Source: an uncultured Altererythrobacter sp.
GTDB taxonomy: Bacteria > Pseudomonadota > Alphaproteobacteria > Sphingomonadales > Sphingomonadaceae
DNA length: 5,391 nucleotides
Direction: 5' to 3'
Assembly (NCBI GenBank): GCA_946886175.1
Contig: CAMPIA010000104.1
Span: forward strand, 1-5,391
In this document: positions 1 through 4,631 of the stretch, in pieces
Layout: each line of letters opens with the position of its first letter
Numbering within the stretch: the stretch's first letter is position 1
Translations under genes and position numbers: made by a program
The notes under the pieces: model-generated
What the model saw: the letters and a program-made list of their open reading frames with translations, nothing else
Told to the model about the DNA's origin: nothing
The model's database searches: none

Positions 1-431
1 TCGGCACGATGAAGCTGACCGAGGAAGTCGACGCGATGCGCACGATCGGCATTTCTCCGATCGAGGCGCTGGTGATTCCGCGCATTCTGGCCGCGGTGCT
101 GATGATGCCGCTGCTCGGGTTCTTCGCCTCGTGCGTGGCGATCATCGGCGGCGCGGTGATCGGCGATCTGATGCTGGGCATCCCGTTCATGACCTTCCTC
201 GCCCGCGTGCAGGAAGTGGTGCCGATCTACGATTTCTACGTCGGCATGGCCAAGGCGCCGGTGTTCGGCCTGATCGTGGCGCTGACCGGCTGCTATCAGG
301 GCATGCAGGTCGAGGGGAATTCGGAGGAAGTCGGCCTCAAGACGACCAAGGCGGTGGTCCAGGCGATCTTCATGGTCATCGTGCTCGACGCGTTCTTCGC
401 GGTGTTCTTCACCAAGATCGGCTGGGCATGA
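1..431 (+). CDS. mlaE: MlaE-family phospholipid ABC transporter permease (C-terminal part, 5' end outside window)
   Basis: This is the inner-membrane permease subunit of an MCE-type lipid transporter. It moves phospholipid between the inner membrane and the periplasmic MCE protein, powered by MlaF. About 142 residues are visible. The reading frame is open to the left edge and reads G-T before the Met codon at 9, so that Met is internal and not the start. Counting from it, LTEEVDAMRTIG (residues 3-14) matches the conserved cytoplasmic coupling region of the family. Hydrophobic segments lie at about 26-52, 84-98 and 114-136. The GNSEEVGLKTT stretch (103-113) followed by the VVQAIF and VLDAFF helix is the typical MlaE C-terminus, ending in IGWA. 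The TGA stop overlaps the mlaF start (ATGA, 428-431). Alphaproteobacterial homologues often carry an N-terminal STAS domain, but that region lies outside this window. Family assignment is confident. Confidence 0.95.
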   Translation, partial: GTMKLTEEVDAMRTIGISPIEALVIPRILAAVLMMPLLGFFASCVAIIGGAVIGDLMLGIPFMTFLARVQEVVPIYDFYVGMAKAPVFGLIVALTGCYQGMQVEGNSEEVGLKTTKAVVQAIFMVIVLDAFFAVFFTKIGWA

Positions 432-1291
432 ACGAAGACGAGGAACTCGAGAAGAAGGGGCTCGGCCGCTACGAACGCTTCCGGGGCGAGAACCCGGTGG
501 TGGTGAAGGGGCTGGTCAACCGCTTCGGCGACCAGACGGTGCACGAGGATCTCTCGCTCACGGTCAAGCGCGGCGAGATTCTCGGCGTGGTCGGCGGATC
601 GGGCACCGGCAAGTCGGTGCTGATGCGCTCGATCATCGGGCTGCAGACCCCGGCCGAAGGCGAGATCGAGGTGTTCGGCCGCTCGATGACCGGCGCCGAC
701 CCCGACGAGAACCTCGGCGTGCGCAACCGCTGGGGCGTGCTGTTCCAGGGCGGCGCGCTGTTCTCGACGCTGACCGTGGGCGAAAATGTCGAGGTGCCGC
801 TCAAGCAGTTCTACCCCGACATCAGCCCGCAGCTCATGCATGAGATTGCGCGTTACAAGGTGATGATCTCGGGCCTGCCCGACGATGCCGTGAGCAAGTA
901 TCCGGCCGAGCTGTCGGGCGGCATGAAGAAGCGTGCCGGGCTCGCGCGGGCGCTGGCGCTCGATCCCGAGCTGCTGTTCCTCGACGAGCCGACCGCGGGT
1001 CTCGACCCGATCGGCGCGGCCGCGTTCGACCGGCTGACCCGCGAGCTCAAGCAGACGATGGGTCTCACGGTGTTCCTCATCACCCACGATCTCGACACGC
1101 TCTACGAGATTTGCGACCGCGTGGCGGTGCTGGCGGACAAGAAGGTGATCGCGGTCGGTACGATCCCCGAACTGCTCGAAACCGACCACCCGTGGATCGA
1201 GGAATATTTCAACGGTCCGCGCGGCCGCGCCGCCCAGGCGAGCAAGAAACGCGCCGAAACGATGGACAACGCCTCGCAAGGCGAGGCATAG
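428..1291 (+). CDS. mlaF: MlaF-family phospholipid ABC transporter ATP-binding protein
   Basis: This is the cytoplasmic ATPase of the MlaE/MlaF/MlaD lipid transporter, 287 aa. All ABC motifs are present and look intact: Walker A GGSGTGKS (56-63), Q-loop Gln107 in LFQGGALF, signature LSGGMKKR (162-169), Walker B LLFLDEP (182-188), D-loop AGLDP (190-194) and switch His220 in ITHD. The GGALF after the Q-loop and the LSGGMKKR signature are characteristic of the MlaF/Mkl branch. The frame is open well upstream, but the ATG at 428 is the best start. It sits in an ATGA overlap with the mlaE stop and leaves a short acidic leader (NEDEELEKK) before the nucleotide-binding fold. No strong Shine-Dalgarno site precedes it, so translation is probably coupled to mlaE. 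The C-terminus adds about 25 residues after YFNGPRGR that are rich in Ala, Lys and Arg. Function is confident; the lipid direction is not shown by sequence. Confidence 0.96.
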   Translation: MNEDEELEKKGLGRYERFRGENPVVVKGLVNRFGDQTVHEDLSLTVKRGEILGVVGGSGTGKSVLMRSIIGLQTPAEGEIEVFGRSMTGADPDENLGVRNRWGVLFQGGALFSTLTVGENVEVPLKQFYPDISPQLMHEIARYKVMISGLPDDAVSKYPAELSGGMKKRAGLARALALDPELLFLDEPTAGLDPIGAAAFDRLTRELKQTMGLTVFLITHDLDTLYEICDRVAVLADKKVIAVGTIPELLETDHPWIEEYFNGPRGRAAQASKKRAETMDNASQGEA

Positions 1292-1294
1292 GGG
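1290..1294 (+). promoter_or_regulatory. Ribosome binding site of mlaD
   Basis: AGGGG lies 7 nt before the mlaD ATG at 1302 and overlaps the mlaF stop codon TAG (1289-1291). Its position supports both the chosen mlaD start and close translational linkage to mlaF. Confidence 0.6.
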
Positions 1295-1301
1295 CAAGCG
1301 A

Positions 1302-2261
1302 ATGGAAACGCGTGCAAATCATGTCTGGGTCGGGGCGGTCACCCTGGTGCTGCTGGCCGGGCTGGCGCTGTTCTTCGTCTGGCTCGCGCGGCTGGGGCAG
1401 GGCACGCAGGACGAATTCGACATTTTCTTCAAGCAATCGGTCGCCGGGCTCGCCAACGGTTCGCAGGTGTCCTTCGCCGGCGTCCCGGTGGGGCAGGTGA
1501 GCGACATCGCACTGTGGGAGACCGACCCTCAGTTCGTACGCGTGCGGATCAAGGTGCGCGAGGAAGTGCCGATCCGCGTCGGCACCACCGCGACGATCCA
1601 GGGATCGTTCACCGGGGTCTCGACGATCCTGCTCGACGGCGCGCGGCGCGATGCGCCCAAGATCACCTGCGAGGAAGGGCCGGGCAATACCGCGTGCCCC
1701 GAAGGCGTGCCGGTGATCCCGACCAAGCCCGGCGGTCTCGGCGAATTGCTCGCCAACGCGCCGCTGCTGCTCGAGCGGCTGGCGACGCTGACCGAACGCC
1801 TGACGATGCTGCTGTCGGACGAGAACCAGGGCGAGATCGCGGGCATCCTGCGCAACACCAATCAGATGACCGCCGTTCTCGCCGAAACCGCGCCGCAGAT
1901 TCGCGCCACGATGGCCGAGCTGCAGGTAACGCTGCGCGAATCGAGCGAGGCGCTCGACGCGTTCGAGAAAGTCATGGGCTCGACCGACGAACTGCTGAAC
2001 CAGGAAGGGCAGTCGCTGGCGACGCAGATGCGCGCGACGCTGCAATCCGCCGACGCCGCGGCCAAGGCGCTCGAGGCGACGCTCGACGATGCGCGTCCCG
2101 CCGCGCGCCAGCTCAGCGAAAGCACCTTGCCCGCCGCCGAAGCCGCGATGCAGGACTTGCGCGCGACCAGCAAGGCGCTGCGCGAAGTGACCGAGCAGAT
2201 CGAAACGCAAGGCGCGGGTTCGCTGCTCGGCGGGCCAGCGTTGCCGGACTACGAGCCGTGA
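1302..2261 (+). CDS. mlaD: MlaD-family MCE-domain lipid transport protein with long helical C-terminal tail
   Basis: This is a periplasmic substrate-channel subunit, 319 aa, anchored in the inner membrane. A single transmembrane helix (about residues 8-29) follows a short N-terminus. The MCE domain covers roughly 38-115, with the typical GLANGSQVSFAGVPVGQV stretch (49-66) and SFTGVSTILLDG (102-113). Next comes a Pro/Gly-rich linker with two cysteines (Cys123, Cys132; the only ones in the protein) and TKPGGLGELL (141-150). Residues about 151-305 are Ala/Glu/Leu-rich and look almost wholly helical. The C-terminus GSLLGGPALPDYEP resembles the ending of other tailed MCE proteins. Escherichia coli MlaD is about 180 aa, so this one carries an extra helical region of about 150 residues. 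Tailed MCE proteins are known or thought to oligomerise into rings whose tails form a tunnel or needle across the periplasm; a homo-hexamer here is inferred. It lies 10 nt after mlaF. MlaD is the nearest name, but orthology to enterobacterial MlaD is less certain than MCE membership. Confidence 0.93.
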   Translation: METRANHVWVGAVTLVLLAGLALFFVWLARLGQGTQDEFDIFFKQSVAGLANGSQVSFAGVPVGQVSDIALWETDPQFVRVRIKVREEVPIRVGTTATIQGSFTGVSTILLDGARRDAPKITCEEGPGNTACPEGVPVIPTKPGGLGELLANAPLLLERLATLTERLTMLLSDENQGEIAGILRNTNQMTAVLAETAPQIRATMAELQVTLRESSEALDAFEKVMGSTDELLNQEGQSLATQMRATLQSADAAAKALEATLDDARPAARQLSESTLPAAEAAMQDLRATSKALREVTEQIETQGAGSLLGGPALPDYEP

Positions 2262-2274
2262 GCGGCGCGAAACC

Positions 2275-2280
2275 AAGGGG
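2275..2280 (+). promoter_or_regulatory. Ribosome binding site of the auxiliary lipoprotein gene
   Basis: AAGGGG lies 7 nt before the ATG at 2288. It fixes the start of the lipoprotein gene, whose frame is open far upstream inside mlaD. The start chosen this way gives a perfect lipoprotein signal peptide, which independently supports it. Confidence 0.7.
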
Positions 2281-2287
2281 AAGCGCA

Positions 2288-2875
2288 ATGCGCGCGATTG
2301 TCAGGACATTTCCGGCGCTTGCGGCGCTTGCGGCGCTCGCCGGCTGCATCAGCTTCGGCGCCGAGCCGCCCGAGAGCCTGCTGACGCTGACGCCCACCGC
2401 CGAAGCGCCCGCCGGTTCGGGCGCGACCGGCAGCGCGGAAGGCGCGCTCGCGATCCTCGTGCCCGACGCGCCCGCGCGGCTCGACGTCGTGCGCGTCCCG
2501 GTGCAGATCGACGACGCCAATATCGCCTATCTCCAGAACGCGGTGTGGGTCGACAAGCCCGCGCGGCTGTTCCGTGCGCTGCTCGCCGAGACGATCCGTA
2601 CGCGCAACGGCCGGATGGTGATCGACTCGAACGATCCGGCGCTCACGCCCGAGACGCAGTTGCGCGGCGTGCTGCGCGACTTCGGCTATAACGCGCAGAC
2701 CTCCTCGGTCGTCGTGCGCTTCGACGCGATCCGCGACACAGCGGGCGGCGCGATCGAAACGCGCCGGTTCGAAAGCGTGGTCCCCGGCGTGGCGCCCGAC
2801 GTCGCCTCGGTCGGCCCCGCGCTCAACCAGGCCGCGAACGACGTCGCCGGCCAGGTCGCGGAGTGGGTGGGTTAG
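2288..2875 (+). CDS. ABC-type transport auxiliary lipoprotein (PqiC / ABC_trans_aux family)
   Basis: This is a 195-aa predicted lipoprotein at the end of the lipid transport operon. It has a signal peptide with Arg2 and Arg6, a short Ala/Leu core and a textbook lipobox L17-A18-G19-C20. The residue after Cys20 is Ile, not Asp, so outer-membrane sorting is expected by the usual +2 rule. The mature part opens with PPESLLTLTP (27-36), then a flexible Ala/Gly/Pro stretch (about 37-52). The hallmark YLQNAVWVDKPARLFRALL (81-99) matches the family of auxiliary lipoproteins found with MCE transporters, PqiC being the best known. The last helix (about 176-193) closes the domain. In related systems this lipoprotein is the outer-membrane partner of the MCE protein, and its place 26 bp after mlaD fits that role. 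No other cysteine is present. The substrate and the contact with MlaD are inferred. Confidence 0.9.
   Translation: MRAIVRTFPALAALAALAGCISFGAEPPESLLTLTPTAEAPAGSGATGSAEGALAILVPDAPARLDVVRVPVQIDDANIAYLQNAVWVDKPARLFRALLAETIRTRNGRMVIDSNDPALTPETQLRGVLRDFGYNAQTSSVVVRFDAIRDTAGGAIETRRFESVVPGVAPDVASVGPALNQAANDVAGQVAEWVG
2315..2341 (+). repeat. Three 9-bp direct repeats within the lipoprotein signal peptide
   Basis: Two identical GCGCTTGCG units (2315-2323, 2324-2332) are followed by a near copy, GCGCTCGCC (2333-2341). They are in frame and encode Ala-Leu-Ala three times, forming the hydrophobic core of the signal peptide just before the lipobox. Slippage would add or remove three residues without a frameshift. 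Confidence 0.75.
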
Positions 2876-2912
2876 CAGCTACAGCGGTTCGGCATGAAGG
2901 CCCGCCAACGGC

Positions 2913-2931
2913 TGGGTGGTCGAACAACCCA
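2913..2931 (+). terminator. Weak hairpin downstream of the lipoprotein gene
   Basis: TGGGT and ACCCA (5 bp) frame a 9-nt loop, with two further possible pairs inside after one mismatch. It lies 37 nt past the lipoprotein stop. No T-run follows, so it is a poor intrinsic terminator at best. The stronger palindrome just downstream may do this job instead. Confidence 0.2.
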
Positions 2932-2942
2932 TCACCCTTCAT

Positions 2943-3013
2943 GTCATTCCCGCGAAAGCGGGAATCCCTGGTGGAATGGTCGCACCTTGGATGCCCGCTT
3001 TCGCGGGGATGAC
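2943..3013. repeat. 71-bp REP/MITE-like palindrome between convergent operons
   Basis: This is an imperfect palindrome with arms 2943-2973 and 2983-3013 around a 9-nt loop. The outer 25 bases of the arms differ at only two positions, and 27 of 31 match overall. Each arm also has its own small hairpin. In the left arm, 8-bp stems ATTCCCGC and GCGGGAAT enclose GAAA; the right arm has the same fold with one mismatch in the stem. GTCAT-TCCCGCGAAAGCGGGAATCC-like elements are common and dispersed in many proteobacterial genomes, so this is probably one member of a multi-copy family. It sits between the ends of two convergent operons, so it may also act as a bidirectional transcription end point. 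It encodes no protein; the open frames across it are artefacts of the repeat. Copy number cannot be judged from one window. Confidence 0.85.
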
Positions 3014-3064
3014 AGGTTGGGTTTTGGATATCGACCGGGCAAGCCGCCGGAAACCAAGCACCGA

Positions 3065-3778
3065 TTACTGGGGCCGGCGGTGGCGCAAACGCGTGAGCCG
3101 GTCGAACTCGAGCGCACACATGAATTCCAGGCCGCGCTTTTCCATTCGCGCCTCGGCCTCCGGGTCGCGGCCCCAAAGTTCGGCCTGCCATTCCTCTTCG
3201 AGATTGGCGGCCGACCATAGCGCTTCGGGGGCGGCACCCGCCTCCAGCGCCTCCAGCGCCACGCACAGCGAGGCGGTGAGCGAGGCCATCGTTTGCAGTG
3301 CGGCGAGGGTGAAGTCGTCGAGGCTTTCCAGCCGCTCACGCAGGCGCGCAAGGCTTTGGGGCGGTTGCGCGCGGTGGATCACGCCGCTGACGCGGTTCAG
3401 GGCGATGCCTTCGCGCGCCTCCATCGCGGTCACGAGCGGCTCCCAGATTTCGTACTGGCGGCGGTAAAGCGGCTCGTCGGGATCGGCGCGATAGCACAGC
3501 GTGTCGGTTTCGGCGAAAGCGAGCAGGCGGTCGATTGCAGTGGTTCGGTCGCCGCGCACCATGTCGATCGCGTAGTCCGCCAGATCGCGCAGCGCGAAGG
3601 CCGCGGGGTCGATCTCCTCGCCCTGACCGGCCCATTCGGCGGCGAGCGCATCGGCCAGCGCGCGCGCAGGCACGACTTGCGGCGCACCCTGCGCGGTTTT
3701 GACTGCGCGGCCGTCGAGCGTGACCCGCCAGCCGCCTGTCACCTCCTCGACCGCGAGCTCGCGATAGAACCGCTTCAT
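3065..3778 (-). CDS. ATP12-family F1-ATPase assembly chaperone
   Basis: This 237-aa protein resembles ATP12. In mitochondria ATP12 binds the F1 alpha subunit and keeps it from aggregating before alpha/beta assembly; alphaproteobacterial members presumably act likewise in the cytoplasm. Recognisable family stretches are VTLDGRAVKT (19-28), the LADALAAEWAGQGEEIDP segment (41-58), a DLADYAID helix (65-72), AETDTLCYRA (89-98), YRRQYEIWEPL (105-115) and the C-terminal EEEWQAELWGRDPEAEARM (194-212). Length is normal for bacterial members. The start ATG (3778-3776) overlaps the stop of the upstream small membrane protein gene by 4 bp. No Shine-Dalgarno sequence is evident, so translation is likely coupled. 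It is the last gene of the leftward operon and ends with TAA 51 bp from the palindrome. The atp genes themselves are not in the window. Family call is confident; the chaperone role is by homology only. Confidence 0.92.
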   Translation of the reverse strand: MKRFYRELAVEEVTGGWRVTLDGRAVKTAQGAPQVVPARALADALAAEWAGQGEEIDPAAFALRDLADYAIDMVRGDRTTAIDRLLAFAETDTLCYRADPDEPLYRRQYEIWEPLVTAMEAREGIALNRVSGVIHRAQPPQSLARLRERLESLDDFTLAALQTMASLTASLCVALEALEAGAAPEALWSAANLEEEWQAELWGRDPEAEARMEKRGLEFMCALEFDRLTRLRHRRPQ

Positions 3779-3981
3779 TCGTTCGAACTGCGCCAGCGGC
3801 GCACGAGAAATAGCGGCAGCACGAAAAATTCGATCAAGCCCACCGCGATCAGCACGTAGCCGGCGCCTTCGGCAACCGCGATCGCGCCGCGCACGATCAG
3901 GATGCCCAGCAGGATCATCAGCACGCCGGTAAAGCGCACCGCGACGATCGAGAAGTGGCGGCCCATTGCCGAGTTGGTCAT
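3775..3981 (-). CDS. Small two-helix membrane protein of unknown function
   Basis: This 68-aa protein has two predicted transmembrane helices, about residues 11-31 and 40-60, joined by a short loop around RGAIAVAEGA. The C-terminus RRWRSSNE is basic, and Arg/His residues precede helix 1. By the positive-inside rule both ends face the cytoplasm, making an inner-membrane hairpin. I recognise no named family or catalytic motif. It is supported as a real gene by 4-bp overlaps at both ends: ATG in the HAD stop, and its own stop in the ATP12 start. A GGGAGAG Shine-Dalgarno site (3990-3996) lies 8 nt before the ATG. Met6 could be an alternative start, but the overlap and the Shine-Dalgarno site favour Met1. 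Its place between a phosphatase and an F1 assembly factor suggests co-expression but does not reveal a role. Confidence 0.8.
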   Translation of the reverse strand: MTNSAMGRHFSIVAVRFTGVLMILLGILIVRGAIAVAEGAGYVLIAVGLIEFFVLPLFLVRRWRSSNE

Positions 3982-4631
3982 GACAGCAGCTCTCCCAGTT
4001 CGGCGGGCGTCATGGCGACGTGCTCGGCGCCCGCCTCGCGCAGCTCGCGCGCGCTATGATAGCCCCAGCCGACGCCGATCGCACGCACCCCGGCGGCGCG
4101 GGCCATATCCATGTCGAAGGTCGTATCCCCGATCATCACCGCATCGGCGGCCTGCGCCCCGGCTTCGACGAGCGCGGCTTCGAGCATGGCGGGATCGGGC
4201 TTGGACGGGTGGCGGTCGGCGGTCTGGAGGGTCACGAAGCGCTCGGCGATGCCGTGCGCCGCAAGGCAGCTCGCCAGCCCGCGATCGGATTTGCCGGTGG
4301 CGACGCCAAGCGTCCAGCCGCGTTCGGCGAGGTCCGCGAGCACTTCGGCCATGCCGTCGAACAGCGGCTCCTCCAGCGTGCCGTCGAGGCGGCAGGCGCG
4401 GAACGCTTCCTTGTAGGCATCGACCGCATGGCGGTGGCGCATATCCTCGGCATCGGGGGCGAGCAGGCGAATCGCCTGCGGCAGGCTGAGCCCGACGATG
4501 CGGCGGACATCGTGCCGGGCCGGCGCGGGCAGACCGGCGCTGGCGAACGCCGCCTCCATCGAATCGCAGATCGCCGCCTGCCCGTCGACCAGCGTGCCGT
4601 CGCAATCGAACACCGCGAGCTTGACCGTCAC
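3978..4631 (-). CDS. HAD-superfamily subfamily IA hydrolase (phosphoglycolate phosphatase-like)
   Basis: This 217-aa cytoplasmic phosphatase-type protein has all four HAD motifs intact. Motif I is DCDGT with nucleophile Asp9 and acid/base Asp11; motif II is Thr112 in VATGKS; motif III is Lys144 in PSKPDP; motif IV is GDTTFDMDMA (168-177) with Asp169 and Asp173. The helical cap between motifs I and II (about residues 16-90) identifies subfamily IA, the class of Gph and related phosphatases. The substrate cannot be read from the sequence. Translation starts at GTG (4631-4629), inside a GTGA overlap with the stop of the pseudouridine synthase gene. Motif I begins only nine codons later, so a downstream start is unlikely. 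Its stop overlaps the next gene's ATG by 4 bp. An RluA / HAD-IA / ATP12 order is one I recall from other alphaproteobacteria. A housekeeping role such as removing damaged or toxic phosphometabolites is possible but unproven. Confidence 0.93.
   Translation of the reverse strand: MTVKLAVFDCDGTLVDGQAAICDSMEAAFASAGLPAPARHDVRRIVGLSLPQAIRLLAPDAEDMRHRHAVDAYKEAFRACRLDGTLEEPLFDGMAEVLADLAERGWTLGVATGKSDRGLASCLAAHGIAERFVTLQTADRHPSKPDPAMLEAALVEAGAQAADAVMIGDTTFDMDMARAAGVRAIGVGWGYHSARELREAGAEHVAMTPAELGELLS
3990..3996 (-). promoter_or_regulatory. Ribosome binding site of the small membrane protein gene
   Basis: On the minus strand GGGAGAG lies 8 nt before the ATG at 3981, inside the 3' end of the HAD gene. 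It supports Met1 over the in-frame Met6 as the start. Confidence 0.5.

Larger units (their letters stand above)
2876..3064. other. Convergent intergenic region
   Basis: These 189 bp separate the stop of the lipoprotein gene from the stop of the ATP12 gene on the other strand. Apart from the palindrome and the weak hairpin before it, I see nothing recognisable. The 51 bp to the right of the palindrome contain no clear T-tract terminator for the leftward operon. Promoters are not expected here, because both flanking operons end at this point. Confidence 0.8.

Noticed and set aside
9..11. ATG as the start of mlaE
   Set aside because: The frame is open upstream and reads G-T-M-K-L-T-E-E, which is internal MlaE sequence. 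A start here would remove most of the membrane domain.
296..1297. A 333-codon open frame on the minus strand opposite mlaE/mlaF
   Set aside because: It lies antisense to genes with intact, recognisable motifs. Its product is Arg/His/Ala-rich with no known domain, as expected from GC-rich antisense frames that lack stop codons.
1209..2288. A 359-codon open frame on the minus strand opposite mlaD
   Set aside because: It is a shadow of mlaD: extreme Arg/Gln/Leu composition, no domain, and fully antisense to a well-supported MCE gene.
2943..3013. CRISPR array
   Set aside because: There are only two repeat copies, in inverted rather than direct orientation, with no further units or spacers.
2894..3220. 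Small plus-strand open frame containing HSRESGNP-type peptide
   Set aside because: This peptide is the familiar spurious translation of the GTCATTCCCGCGAAAGCGGG repeat and is often misannotated as a protein. The rest of the frame is antisense to ATP12.
2916..3467. Plus-strand open frame with PAKAGIP and MPAFAGMT peptides
   Set aside because: These are the other-frame translations of the same palindrome arms, followed by sequence antisense to the ATP12 gene.
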